NCBI RefSeq assembly: GCF_001612725.1 | Contig: NZ_BDAZ01000033.1 | Coordinates: forward strand, 1-54,689 | DNA from: Nocardia anaemiae NBRC 100462 | GTDB taxonomy: Bacteria > Actinomycetota > Actinomycetes > Mycobacteriales > Mycobacteriaceae | Length of the DNA stretch: 54,689 nt | Direction of reading: 5' to 3' | Part shown: one piece after another, positions 17,351 to 25,773 of the stretch | Position numbering within the stretch: the first letter of the stretch is position 1 | How the letters are laid out: every line of letters starts with the position of its first letter | Position numbers and translations under genes: made by a program | Notes under the pieces: model-generated | What the model saw: only the letters and a program-made list of their open reading frames with translations | What the model was told of the DNA's origin: nothing | Databases searched by the model: none

Positions 17351-18573
17351 AGCTGCCCCACCCCCGGCAATCCCGCGAACAGCAACTGGAACACCTTGGG
17401 CCCGTTCAGATGCGTCGTCGTCGACGGCGTCCACACATGGCCCTCGGAGGTGTCGGTGACCACGAAGTTCGCGTGGCTGTCCGGCACCCGGTCCAGCACG
17501 CCCTCACAGTGCGGCCCGCCGGTGGCGTTCACCTTCGGCAGATCCTGCGGGTACTGGTAGGCATCGGCGCCCGGCATGAAACTCGCATTCAGCGGCACCG
17601 CGTCGTACCGTCCGCCGAAGATGTCCTCACCGATCGGGAGCACATTGGCCAGGCCGACGACCAGGCAGTACAGCGCGGGCTTGTAGTCGTCGAGCAGCTG
17701 GGTGGTCGGGCGCAGCAGATCCAGCGCCGTCACCAGTGGCTGTTCGTTCTCGTGCAGCACCGAGCCGGTGGTATCGGCCAATCCGATGAGGTTGGCCAGC
17801 ATGGCATCGACGTTCTCCTGCTCCTCGACGAGCGTCGCGGCCGTCACGGTCGCGTTATCAGTGGTGCGCAATAGATCCGGCACCGTGTCGGCATACAGGT
17901 TGGTGACACCGGTCGAGGAGACCAGATCCCGTTGCAGCGCGGGCAGACTCGGATTGATATCGCGCAGGTAGGCATCGCTGCGGGCGAGCAGATCACCGAG
18001 CTTCTCGCCACGCCCCTGCAACGCGGTGCCAAGTGCCGACAGGGTGGCATTGAGCTTTTCCGGCTCGATCTTCTGCAGCACATCGGTCAGATGCTGGAAC
18101 AGCGTATTGAATTCGACGGTCACCGATTCGGCCGTCACGGTCGATCCCGGCTTCAGCGGGGTCGACGAAGGCTGGTCCGGCGCAGTGAAATTGATGTACT
18201 TGGCGCCGAATACCGTGGTGGACTTGATATCCACGCTCGCATTGGACGGAACCATCTTCAGCAGTTCGGGATCCATCGCCAGCGTCAGCTTCGCACCGTC
18301 GGCAGTCTGCTTGATCTGCGAGACCCGCCCGATCTCCACACCGCGGATCTTCACCTTGGCGTCCGGATCGAGCACCAGACCGCTGCGCGGTGCGTCCACC
18401 GTGACGGTCACCGTCTTGGTGAATCCGCCGACGAACATGACCATCGCGACGGACACAATCGCGACCAGCGCGATCACCATGCCCAGCCCGGCGAGCTTGA
18501 GTCCGAGCCCGCCGCGCAGTGCCGCGGCCCAGGATGAAGTGTTTGGGCCGCTTCCCGATTGCTTCGTTGCCAT
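17347..18573 (-). CDS. mce4A: Mce4A, sterol importer MCE subunit
   Basis: A 408-aa protein with a short cytoplasmic N-terminus, TM (about 25-48), MCE domain (VTVDAPRSGLVLDPDAKVKIRGVEIGRV) and a long helical domain containing FGAKYINF. Mce4A is the first MCE subunit after the two permeases, from which it is separated by 6 bp. Its orthologue is needed for cholesterol uptake in mycobacteria and rhodococci. Confidence 0.94.
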   Translation of the reverse strand: MATKQSGSGPNTSSWAAALRGGLGLKLAGLGMVIALVAIVSVAMVMFVGGFTKTVTVTVDAPRSGLVLDPDAKVKIRGVEIGRVSQIKQTADGAKLTLAMDPELLKMVPSNASVDIKSTTVFGAKYINFTAPDQPSSTPLKPGSTVTAESVTVEFNTLFQHLTDVLQKIEPEKLNATLSALGTALQGRGEKLGDLLARSDAYLRDINPSLPALQRDLVSSTGVTNLYADTVPDLLRTTDNATVTAATLVEEQENVDAMLANLIGLADTTGSVLHENEQPLVTALDLLRPTTQLLDDYKPALYCLVVGLANVLPIGEDIFGGRYDAVPLNASFMPGADAYQYPQDLPKVNATGGPHCEGVLDRVPDSHANFVVTDTSEGHVWTPSTTTHLNGPKVFQLLFAGLPGVGQL

Positions 18574-18579
18574 ACCGCT

Positions 18580-19431
18580 CTACCCGGAGAGATGGAAGTT
18601 GCCGGAGGTGCCGTAGATGGCCAGCGAGATCAGCAGTGTCACCGTGACCACCGCGACCAACGAGGCCCGCACCGCATTGCCGACCGCGATCCCGACGCCG
18701 ACCGGTCCGCCCGCGGCGTTGTAGCCGTAATAGGTGTGAATCATCATGACGGCCAAAGCCATGAAGATCGCCTGGGCGAAGGACCAGAGAATGTCACTGG
18801 GGATCAGGAAGGTGGAGAAGTAATGGTCGTAGACACCCGCCGACTGCCCGTAGATGACCACGGTGGCGAATCGGCTGGCAATGAACGAACAGATCACCGC
18901 GAGCGCGTACAGCGGCACGATCGCGATCATGCCCGCGAGCACCCGGGTGCCGACCAGAAACGGCATCGGCCGGATCGCCATGGATTCCAGTGCGTCGATC
19001 TCCTCGGCCACCCGCATGGCCCCCAGCTGCGCGGTCGAACCAGCGCCGATGGTTGCCGCCAAACCGATTCCGGAGATCACCGGCGCCGCGATGCGCACAT
19101 TGATGAATGCCGCGAAGAAGCCCGTCAATGCCTCGACGCCGATATTGCCGAGCGAACTGTAGCCCTGTACCGCGATGGTGCCGCCGGTGAACAGCGTGAG
19201 AAATCCGACGATGACCACCGTGCCGCCGATAACCGCCAAAGCACCTGTGCCCATGCTGATTTCGGCAATCAAACGAATGGTTTCGGTCCGATAGTGCGTC
19301 AGTGCGCGTGGGATGGAACCGATCGTCTGCGCATAGAACACCGCATGTTTACCCACCGAATCGAGCGAATTCGAAAAACGACGCACTCGCCGCACGGTAC
19401 GCGGGAAGCGGGATTGGATTACGAATGCCAT
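18580..19431 (-). CDS. yrbE4B: YrbE4B, permease subunit of the Mce4 transporter
   Basis: A 283-aa MlaE-family integral membrane protein with five or six TM helices. It has the family core EEIDALESMAIRPMPFLVGTRVLAGMIAIVPL. ATG 19431 gives the usual YrbE B start (MAFVIQSRFPRTVRRV); the 16 codons upstream overlap yrbE4A and are not used. It pairs with YrbE4A as the inner-membrane permease driven by an MceG-type ATPase, which is not encoded here. Confidence 0.94.
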   Translation of the reverse strand: MAFVIQSRFPRTVRRVRRFSNSLDSVGKHAVFYAQTIGSIPRALTHYRTETIRLIAEISMGTGALAVIGGTVVIVGFLTLFTGGTIAVQGYSSLGNIGVEALTGFFAAFINVRIAAPVISGIGLAATIGAGSTAQLGAMRVAEEIDALESMAIRPMPFLVGTRVLAGMIAIVPLYALAVICSFIASRFATVVIYGQSAGVYDHYFSTFLIPSDILWSFAQAIFMALAVMMIHTYYGYNAAGGPVGVGIAVGNAVRASLVAVVTVTLLISLAIYGTSGNFHLSG

Positions 19432-19435
19432 CGCC

Positions 19436-20200
19436 TCACCGCGCCGCGAACTTGATGCCGACGGCGGTGACCACGACATTCACCACGAACAGGGCCATAA
19501 AGGCGAAGACAACGGTCTGATTCACCGCATCACCGACACTCTTGGGACCACCTTTGACATTCAGGCCGAGATAACAGGCCACTAGTCCGGCGATCAGCCC
19601 GAACAAACCGGCCTTCACTTCGGAGATGACCAGCTCGGGCAGATGGGTGAGCAGCGTGATGCCATTGACGAAAGCGCCCGGATTCACATCCTGCAGCAGC
19701 ACCGAGAACAAGAAGCCGCCGACGATTCCGATGGTGCACACCAGGCCGTTCAACATCAATGCCACGAACATCGAGGCCAGCACCCGCGGCACCACCAGCC
19801 GATGCACCGGGTCGATACCGAGGACGCGCATCGCATCGATCTCTTCGCGAATGGTTCGCGCCCCGAGATCCGCGCAGATCGCGGTGGCGCCCGCGCCCGC
19901 CACGATCAATACGGTGACAATCGGCCCGACCTGGGTGACCGCACCGAATGCCGCACCGGCGCCACTGAGATCGGCGGCGCCGATTTCGCGCAGCAGAATG
20001 TTGAGCGTGAAGCTCACCAGCACGGTGAACGGAATCGCCACCAGCAGTGTCGGAATGATCGAAACGCGTGCGATGAACCAGGCCTGATCAATGAACTCGC
20101 GCCCTTGGAACGGACGTCGAATGCTGGCCCGCGCGACGTCGGCGACGAGTTCGAAGAATCCGCCGACTGCCCGCAATGGCACAGCAAGGACCTCGTTCAT
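19436..20200 (-). CDS. yrbE4A: YrbE4A, permease subunit of the Mce4 transporter
   Basis: A 254-aa MlaE-family permease, the length I recall for Rv3501c. It has the conserved REEIDAMRVLGIDPVHRLVVPRVLA cytoplasmic loop and the GGFLFSVLLQ segment. ATG 20200 has a near-perfect ribosome-binding site (AAGGAGG, 7 nt spacing). It is the first gene of the ten-gene mce4 operon, preceded by a KstR-like box at 20277-20290. Confidence 0.95.
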   Translation of the reverse strand: MNEVLAVPLRAVGGFFELVADVARASIRRPFQGREFIDQAWFIARVSIIPTLLVAIPFTVLVSFTLNILLREIGAADLSGAGAAFGAVTQVGPIVTVLIVAGAGATAICADLGARTIREEIDAMRVLGIDPVHRLVVPRVLASMFVALMLNGLVCTIGIVGGFLFSVLLQDVNPGAFVNGITLLTHLPELVISEVKAGLFGLIAGLVACYLGLNVKGGPKSVGDAVNQTVVFAFMALFVVNVVVTAVGIKFAAR

Positions 20201-20496
20201 GCACGATCCTCCTTGCTCATCCTGCTGATTCCGCTCATCGCACGATGCCCCACCCCGGCCACATCGCCGCAACGATTAGAACATGTTCTCATTGCTGTAG
20301 GAAGCTTTTTGGCATATTTGAAGTGCCATTTTTCTCAAATTCGGCCCATGAATTTGTAACAGGTGTCATTTGAGGGTGGCCTAACCCTTTTGAGGCGTCA
20401 CACACCGTTGACTCCCATGTCTACCAAGCGCCGCATCGGTGATCAACAACTGGTCGGATGATCAGCCAGCCTCCGATGGCACCTGCCATCACAGTG
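20201..20496. other. mce4 promoter region
   Basis: A 296-bp gene-free, AT-richer stretch between the stop of hsd4A and yrbE4A. It holds the yrbE4A ribosome-binding site, the KstR-like box and, near its left-strand start, a GATGGCA-CC-TGCCATC palindrome (20475-20490) that may end hsd4A transcription. I see no ORF with coding character. Confidence 0.6.
20277..20290. promoter_or_regulatory. KstR-like operator upstream of yrbE4A
   Basis: TAGAACATGTTCTC fits TnnAACnnGTTnnA except for the last base. It lies 77 bp upstream of the yrbE4A start and should control the whole mce4 operon. Confidence 0.8.
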
Positions 20497-21414
20497 TCAG
20501 TTGTCCAGATCGATCAGAGAAGACGCTGAAAACGTACGCCCCGTCGGCCGCTGCGCGAAGTAACCGCCGAGCGTGGCGGCCAGATCATTTACCGACCAGT
20601 GATCGTCGGCGGCATCGAAGCGCTGTTCGACGACCGGCGCGGCCATCAAGGCGACCATCGGTCCGTACACCACGAACAGCTGACCATTCACCGCATCGGC
20701 GGCGGGAGAAGCGAGATAGGCGACCAGCCGGGCCACATGATCCGGCGAGAGCGGATCGATGCCGCCCTCCGGCGCCGCGCTGAAGACCGCCTCGGTCATC
20801 GCGGTTCGCGCCCGGGGCGCAATGGCATTGGCGCGCACACCGAATCGGGACAGCCCGCGCGCGGCGGACAGCGTCAGCGCGGTGATACCGGCCTTGGCCG
20901 CGCCGTAGTTCGCTTGCCCTTCCGGACCGAGCAGGCCAGCCTCCGAAGAGGTGTTGACGAGCCTGCCGTAGATCGGCGCGCCCGCCGCCTTGGACTTGGC
21001 CCGCCAGTAGGCGCCCGCGTTGCGGGTCAATAGGAAATGGCCACGCAGATGCACCGCAACCACCGCGTCGAAGTCCTCGTCGGACATATTGAACAGCATG
21101 CGGTCGCGAGTGATGCCCGCATTGTTCACCACGATGTCGACGCTGCCGAACGCCTCCTCGGCGGTACTGATCAGCGCATCGGCGGTCGCGCGCTCGGCAA
21201 TGCTGCCCGCGACGAACTCGGCCTTGGCGCCGAGCGCACGGATATCGGCGAGGGTTTCGGCCACCGCGTCCGATTCCGTCAGGTCGTTGACCACCACCGA
21301 CGCGCCCGCCCCCGCCAAGGCCAGCGCCTCGGCCCGCCCCAGTCCGGCGCCGCCACCGGTAACGATGGCCACCCGCCCAGCAAGGCTCACATCCGTGTTG
21401 TCTACATCACTCAC
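20497..21414 (-). CDS. hsd4A: 17-beta-hydroxysteroid dehydrogenase-type SDR (Hsd4A)
   Basis: A 305-aa short-chain dehydrogenase. NAD(P)-binding VTGGGAGLGRAEAL, NNAG with VNNAGITRDRM, and the active-site Ser/Tyr/Lys in NTSSEAGLLGPEGQANYGAAKAG. An extra C-terminal ~45 residues run beyond the usual SDR core, as in Rv3502c/Hsd4A. That enzyme oxidises hydroxyacyl-CoA intermediates of the sterol side chain and 17-beta-hydroxysteroids. GTG 21414 is chosen because family similarity begins at MSDVDNTDVSL. TAGAGT lies exactly 7 nt upstream and no SD is present, so the transcript is probably leaderless and sits under the KstR box. Confidence 0.87.
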   Translation of the reverse strand: MSDVDNTDVSLAGRVAIVTGGGAGLGRAEALALAGAGASVVVNDLTESDAVAETLADIRALGAKAEFVAGSIAERATADALISTAEEAFGSVDIVVNNAGITRDRMLFNMSDEDFDAVVAVHLRGHFLLTRNAGAYWRAKSKAAGAPIYGRLVNTSSEAGLLGPEGQANYGAAKAGITALTLSAARGLSRFGVRANAIAPRARTAMTEAVFSAAPEGGIDPLSPDHVARLVAYLASPAADAVNGQLFVVYGPMVALMAAPVVEQRFDAADDHWSVNDLAATLGGYFAQRPTGRTFSASSLIDLDN

Positions 21415-21421
21415 GGGCCCG

Positions 21422-21427
21422 ACTCTA
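21422..21427 (-). promoter_or_regulatory. -10 of leaderless hsd4A
   Basis: TAGAGT on the minus strand, 7 nt before GTG 21414. Its TA is also the last TA of the KstR box, so a bound repressor would cover the -10. Confidence 0.55.
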
Positions 21428-21439
21428 GAACGTGTTCTC
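21426..21439. promoter_or_regulatory. KstR-like operator of hsd4A
   Basis: TAGAACGTGTTCTC, one base off TnnAACnnGTTnnA, lies in the 44-bp gap between fdxD and hsd4A. The edge nearest the gene is 12 nt from the first base of the hsd4A GTG. Confidence 0.8.
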
Positions 21440-21458
21440 ACCAACGGCAAGCCATCGG

Positions 21459-21647
21459 CTACTGCAACTTCAGCGCCGCCTTCGGGCATTGGGCGACCGC
21501 ATCCTCGACATCGGCGAGCCGATCGTCGGGCACGTCGGCCGAGACGATGTGCAGCACGTCCTCGTCATCGAGTTCGAACACGTCGGGGGCGATTCCGACA
21601 CAGATTCCGTTGGCCTCGCACTGATCCAGATCGACCGTGACCTTCAT
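21459..21647 (-). CDS. fdxD: 3Fe-4S ferredoxin (FdxD)
   Basis: A 62-aa ferredoxin with three cluster cysteines: Cys10 and Cys16 in DLDQCEANGICVGIAPDVF and Cys54 in QCPKAAL. Asn replaces the fourth ligand position, which is the [3Fe-4S] pattern of electron donors to actinobacterial P450s and oxygenases. AAGGAG lies 5 nt before the ATG. It is divergent from fadE26 and followed by hsd4A. It matches Rv3503c by position. Cyp125 is a possible partner; that is inference. Confidence 0.92.
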   Translation of the reverse strand: MKVTVDLDQCEANGICVGIAPDVFELDDEDVLHIVSADVPDDRLADVEDAVAQCPKAALKLQ

Positions 21648-21734
21648 AGGAACTCCTTAAACGCGACTCTGGTCGAAGCGTAACAACACCAGGTCTTCTC
21701 GGGTACCGCCATTGTGCGGATTCGGTAGCAATAC

Positions 21735-21748
21735 TGGAACATGTTTCA
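21735..21748. promoter_or_regulatory. KstR-like operator between fdxD and fadE26
   Basis: TGGAACATGTTTCA matches TnnAACnnGTTnnA at every fixed position. It sits 87 bp from fdxD and 55 bp from fadE26, so it can serve both directions. Confidence 0.85.
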
Positions 21749-21803
21749 GTTCGTATGCAATGATCGGTTGACCGACACCGAACGAGGGGCATGAGGTATT
21801 GCC

Positions 21804-22997
21804 ATGCGCATTGCGTACACGCCGCAGCAGGAAGAGCTCCGCGCGGAGCTGCGCGACTACTTCGCGCGGCTGATCACCCCGGAGCGCCGAGCCGCGCTCA
21901 GCGCGACCACCGGCGAGTACGGCCACGGCAACGTCTACCGCGAGGTGGTCCATGAAATGGGCCGCGACGGCTGGCTCACCCTGGCCTGGCCCAAGGAGTT
22001 CGGCGGCCAGGACCGTCCCACCATGGACCAGCTGATCTTCACCGATGAGGCCGCCATCGCGGGTGCGCCGGTACCGTTCCTCACCATCAATTCGGTGGCG
22101 CCGACGATCATGCATTACGGCAGCGAGGAGCAGAAGAAGTTCTTCCTGCCCAAGATCGCCGCGGGTGAACTGCACTTCTCCATCGGCTATTCGGAACCGG
22201 GCGCCGGCACCGACCTGGCCAGCCTGCGCACCACCGCCGTGCGCGATGGCGACGACTATGTGATCAACGGCCAGAAGATGTGGACCAGCCTGATCGCCTA
22301 CGCCGACTATGTCTGGCTCGCGGTTCGCACCGATCCGACCGCCAAGAAGCACAAGGGCATCAGCATGCTCATCGTGCCGACCACCGCCGAGGGCTTCTCC
22401 TGGACCCCGGTGCACACCATGGCCGGACCGGACACCAGCGCCACCTACTACCAAGACGTTCGGGTGCCGACGAGTTCGCTCGTCGGGCAGGAGAACGGCG
22501 GCTGGGCGCTGATCACCAATCAGCTCAACCACGAGCGGGTCGCGCTGACCTCGGCCGGGCCGCTCATGGTCGCGCTGAACCAGACCATCGAATGGGCGCG
22601 CAACACCAAAGCGGGCGACGGTTCCCGGGTCATCGATCAGGAATGGGTACGGCTCAATCTGGCTAGGGTGCAGGCCAAGGTCGAATATCTGAAGCTGCTG
22701 AACTGGGAGATCGCCAGCCGGGCCGATGCGGGCGGGGATGCCGCACCGCGGCCGTGGGATGCCTCGACCTGCAAGGTCTACGGCACCGAACTGTCCACCG
22801 AGGCCTACCGCCTGCTGATGGAAATCCTCGGCCCGCAGGCCTATCTGCGTCAGGATTCGCCCGGCGCCGAGCTGCGCGGACGGTTGGAGCGGTTCCACCG
22901 CGCCGCACTGATCCTCACCTTCGGTGGCGGCACCAACGAGGTCCAGCGCGACATCATCGCCATGACCGCACTGAAGCAACCCGCCGCGGCGCGCTGA
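21804..22997 (+). CDS. fadE26: Acyl-CoA dehydrogenase FadE26 (ChsE4-like)
   Basis: A 397-aa flavoprotein acyl-CoA dehydrogenase. The FAD/substrate segment is FSIGYSEPGAGTDLASLRT, followed by GQKMWTSLIAYADYVWLAVRTD, and the C-terminal FGGGTNEVQRDIIAMTAL. With FadE27 it forms the alpha-beta heterotetramer known in M. tuberculosis as ChsE4-ChsE5, which dehydrogenates steroid side-chain CoA esters. It is followed after 20 bp by fadE27 on the same strand. This member should carry the catalytic base, since FadE27 lacks the typical site. The start ATG 21804 follows a GAGG-containing stretch. Confidence 0.93.
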   Translation: MRIAYTPQQEELRAELRDYFARLITPERRAALSATTGEYGHGNVYREVVHEMGRDGWLTLAWPKEFGGQDRPTMDQLIFTDEAAIAGAPVPFLTINSVAPTIMHYGSEEQKKFFLPKIAAGELHFSIGYSEPGAGTDLASLRTTAVRDGDDYVINGQKMWTSLIAYADYVWLAVRTDPTAKKHKGISMLIVPTTAEGFSWTPVHTMAGPDTSATYYQDVRVPTSSLVGQENGGWALITNQLNHERVALTSAGPLMVALNQTIEWARNTKAGDGSRVIDQEWVRLNLARVQAKVEYLKLLNWEIASRADAGGDAAPRPWDASTCKVYGTELSTEAYRLLMEILGPQAYLRQDSPGAELRGRLERFHRAALILTFGGGTNEVQRDIIAMTALKQPAAAR

Positions 22998-23017
22998 GCA
23001 GAAAGCAGGTAGACACC

Positions 23018-24124
23018 ATGGACTTCACCCCCACCGAAGCTCAGCTCGATCTGACCCGCCTGACCGCCGAGGTCTGCGCCAAATTGGTCACCGCGGACCG
23101 GATCCGGGAACTCGACGCCGAGGGCCGCTTCGACGAACCGCTGTGGCAATCCCTCGCCGAGACCGGCGTATTGGCCGCCGCACTGCCGGAAGCGGTGGGC
23201 GGCGGCGATTTCGGCGCCCTCGAGCAGAGCGCTGTACTGCGTGAACTGGGCAAGCATGTCGCCGCGGTCCCGTACCTGTGGTCGATCGTGGTGGGTGCGG
23301 GTGCGCTCGCACGTTTCGGCTCGGACGCCCAACAGGATTGGGCGCGCCAGGCGGGCGCGGGCAGCATCATCCTCACCGCCGGGCTCGCCGAGGAACACAA
23401 CTGGGAGCCGACCAAACCGACTACGGTCGCGCACGAGGCCGACGGCGGCTGGCGACTCACCGGCGCGAAGACCACCGTGCCCTATGCCGATCGCGCGGCC
23501 CGAATCCTGGTCCCCGCCACGGTTTCCGGGGCACCCGCGCTGTTCCTTGTAGATCCCGCCGATGCGACGGTGCAGGTGACCGCCCAGCGTGTGGTCGACT
23601 TCAGCGCCGAGTTCGGCGTCGAATTCCATGACACCCCGGCCGAATTGGTCGCGACGGTAGGCGACGGCGCGGAGATCCTGGACTGGATCCTGACTCGCGC
23701 CTGGCTTGGTCTGAGCGCGCAGCAATTGGGCACCCTGGAACGCGCACTCGAACTGGTCGCCGACTATGCCCGCGAGCGTGAACAATTCGGCAAGGCGGTG
23801 GGCAGCTTCCAGGCCGTCGCGCAGCGCCTGGCCGACGCCTACATCGACGTTCAGGGTCTTCGGCTCGCGGTCACCCAGGCCGCCTGGCGGGTTTCGGAGG
23901 ATCTGGCCAGCGCGGAAGCGGTGCACACCGCCAAATTCTGGGCCGCCGATGCCGGACATCGGGTGGCGCACACCGTAGTTCACGTACACGGCGGCGTCGG
24001 CATCGACCGCGACCACATCGTGCACAACTACTTCACCGCCGCCAAGCACAATGAATTCGCGCTCGGCGCGGCCACCGATCACCTGCGCGCCATCGGCTCG
24101 CTCCTCGCGGAAACTCCTGCCTGA
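23018..24124 (+). CDS. fadE27: Acyl-CoA dehydrogenase FadE27 (ChsE5-like)
   Basis: A 368-aa acyl-CoA dehydrogenase-family partner of FadE26. It has the N-terminal helical domain (MDFTPTEAQLDLTRLTAEV), a beta domain with FLVDPADATVQV, and the C-terminal helical domain with REREQFGKAVGSFQAVAQRLADAYID and HVHGGVGIDRDHIVHNYF. The frame runs upstream to 22754 inside fadE26, so the start is ATG 23018. It ends before a strong convergent hairpin. Confidence 0.93.
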   Translation: MDFTPTEAQLDLTRLTAEVCAKLVTADRIRELDAEGRFDEPLWQSLAETGVLAAALPEAVGGGDFGALEQSAVLRELGKHVAAVPYLWSIVVGAGALARFGSDAQQDWARQAGAGSIILTAGLAEEHNWEPTKPTTVAHEADGGWRLTGAKTTVPYADRAARILVPATVSGAPALFLVDPADATVQVTAQRVVDFSAEFGVEFHDTPAELVATVGDGAEILDWILTRAWLGLSAQQLGTLERALELVADYAREREQFGKAVGSFQAVAQRLADAYIDVQGLRLAVTQAAWRVSEDLASAEAVHTAKFWAADAGHRVAHTVVHVHGGVGIDRDHIVHNYFTAAKHNEFALGAATDHLRAIGSLLAETPA

Positions 24125-24145
24125 CCCAGTAGTGGCCGCACCCGC

Positions 24146-24179
24146 ATCGGCCCGCCGGACCTGCCACCGGCGGGCCGAT
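24146..24179. terminator. Convergent terminator after fadE27
   Basis: ATCGGCCCGCCGG and CCGGCGGGCCGAT form a perfect 13-bp stem around an 8-nt loop. It lies between the stops of fadE27 (+) and the XRE regulator (-) and can act in both directions. Confidence 0.75.
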
Positions 24180-24278
24180 TGCTGCGCGACGCAGCCGGTC
24201 AATCTCTTCGAACCACGAACGCCTTCGCATCCTGCCCTGGAGCTTTTGTAGCAGTGGTCGACCGGGTCGTTGTTCGGC

Positions 24279-25028
24279 CTAATTGTCCTCGAGCAACCCG
24301 ACGAAAAGTTGTCGGGTCGGCTCGGGCAAGGTGGTGCGGAATCGTTGCACGTGGATTTCGAATGGCTTGCCGGTCTTACGATTTCGAAGCCGGATCGTCG
24401 GATCGCGGCGGCCGATGTGTACCCGGCCGGTATTCCACAGGCGGTGAAAGTCGGGCTGAACACCCAGCTCGCGCAGTAGCAGCTGGACTTCGGGTCGGGC
24501 ACCGGCCCGGCCCGCGTAGGCGCGAAAACGCCCGACCATGAGATCGGCCTCGCGTTCCCATTCCTCGATCACCAGACGTGCTCGCGGATCGGTGAACATC
24601 CAGCGCAGCGCGTGTCCGTTCGGCCGCAGACCGGGGAAGGCCTCGTCGAAGGCGTCGTTGCAGTCGATGACGCGCCAACCGTCGTCGAGCGCTGCCGCGA
24701 GATGCGGAGTCAGCGCGTCGAGTGTCTTGCGCATGGGCGGGTGCACCGGGCTCGGCTGCGGTGCGGCGCCGCTGAATCGCTGCTGCGCAAGGTGATACAG
24801 ATGGATGCGCTCGTCCGGATCCAGTGCGAAGACATCGGCGAGCGCATCGAGAATCGATGGGCTCGGGTTGAACGCACCGCCCTGTTCGATCTTGGCGAGA
24901 TAGCCGACGCTGGAGTGGACCGCCTCGGCGAGCTGCTGTCGGCTCAGGCCGCCGGGATGCGCCGCGGTCGTTCGCTGCCGCCGCATCCGCACGAATTCGG
25001 CGAGCGTCGGCACCTGTAGTTCATCCAT
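24279..25028 (-). CDS. XRE regulator with MmyB-like ligand domain
   Basis: A 249-aa regulator. The N-terminal HTH (about 8-75) includes LSRQQLAEAVHSSVGYLAKIEQG. The C-terminal PAS-like MmyB domain (about 100-249) includes WRVIDCNDAFDEAFPG, LRWMFTDPRARLVIEEWEREAD and the ending FRTTLPEPTRQLFVGLL. This architecture binds a small, possibly fatty or steroid-like ligand in other actinobacteria. AAGGAGG lies 5 nt before the ATG. It follows the TetR gene by 47 bp on the same strand and may be co-transcribed with it. The target is unknown. Confidence 0.87.
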   Translation of the reverse strand: MDELQVPTLAEFVRMRRQRTTAAHPGGLSRQQLAEAVHSSVGYLAKIEQGGAFNPSPSILDALADVFALDPDERIHLYHLAQQRFSGAAPQPSPVHPPMRKTLDALTPHLAAALDDGWRVIDCNDAFDEAFPGLRPNGHALRWMFTDPRARLVIEEWEREADLMVGRFRAYAGRAGARPEVQLLLRELGVQPDFHRLWNTGRVHIGRRDPTIRLRNRKTGKPFEIHVQRFRTTLPEPTRQLFVGLLEDN

Positions 25029-25075
25029 GTTCCTCCTTCGCGTCGCTGCCCATGGATGACGTTATGCCTTGCCGC

Positions 25076-25687
25076 TCAATCCTTCTGGACCAATTCGCCG
25101 CCCGCGACCTCGATGAGCGCACGGGCCGCGCGATTGATCCGTTCGGCGGCATCGTCGAGATCCGGCTGTCCGGCATCGAGCCAGGCGATCACCGCGTCCA
25201 GGATGAAGGTGGGGATGACCTGCGCGGCCCAGTCCTGCCACGGCCCCGCGGGCACGGCATCGGTGAGATACCGCTGCGCGATCATCGTCGAATAGCTGCG
25301 GACCATATCGATCACGTCGCGGAATTCGGGCTCGCGGACCGCGTGGCGGAACAGCAGCCGGAAGGCGTCCGGATCCGCGGCCGCCGCGCGCAGCAGCGCG
25401 GAAATGCTGGTGCCGTCCAGCTTTTCGGTGCCGACTGCGTCGCCGAGCCTGGTGTAGGCCCGTTCCAGCACGGCCCGGTACAGATCGGCCTTCGAGGCGA
25501 AATGCCGATAGAGGATGACGTGCGTAATGCCCGCCTCGGCGGCGATATCGGGCAGTCCCGTCCCGGTGAATCCATTGCGGGCCACGGCGCGAGTGGCCGC
25601 GGCGAGGATCTGCTCGCGCCGCTGGGCGCGCGGCATGCGCCGGACGGGTTCGGCCGAAGTCTCGGCGGGCGTTGGGCTTTCGGGCAC
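25076..25687 (-). CDS. TetR-family regulator divergent from the P450 operon
   Basis: A 203-aa TetR regulator. HTH (about 20-66): RREQILAAATRAVARNGFTGTGLPDIAAEAGITHVILYRHFASKADLY. The C-terminal ligand domain is helical and diverged. The start is GTG 25687 with an exceptionally complete ribosome-binding site, AAGGAGGTGAT, 7 nt spacing including the overlap. It diverges from the P450 gene at 25774 across an 86-bp region packed with CTTGTnCAAG palindromes, its probable operators. It likely represses the P450 operon and itself. Confidence 0.88.
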   Translation of the reverse strand: MPESPTPAETSAEPVRRMPRAQRREQILAAATRAVARNGFTGTGLPDIAAEAGITHVILYRHFASKADLYRAVLERAYTRLGDAVGTEKLDGTSISALLRAAAADPDAFRLLFRHAVREPEFRDVIDMVRSYSTMIAQRYLTDAVPAGPWQDWAAQVIPTFILDAVIAWLDAGQPDLDDAAERINRAARALIEVAGGELVQKD

Positions 25688-25698
25688 GACATCACCTC

Positions 25699-25750
25699 CT
25701 TGTTCAAGTGGAATAGTACAAGCAATTATGTTTAAGCTTGCTTGTACAAG
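25699..25750. promoter_or_regulatory. TetR operator cluster between tetR and P450 operon
   Basis: CTTGTTCAAG (25699-25708) and CTTGTACAAG (25741-25750) are related palindromes. In addition GTACAAGC (25716-25723) and GCTTGTAC (25740-25747) form an 8-bp inverted repeat with a 16-bp spacer. They fill the space between the divergent start codons. Confidence 0.6.
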
Positions 25751-25773
25751 AGCTTGTTAGCAAGGAGTGAGCC

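Noticed and set aside
21657..22979. 440-aa minus-strand ORF opposite fadE26
   Set aside because: It mirrors the codons of fadE26 and would cross the divergent KstR promoter.
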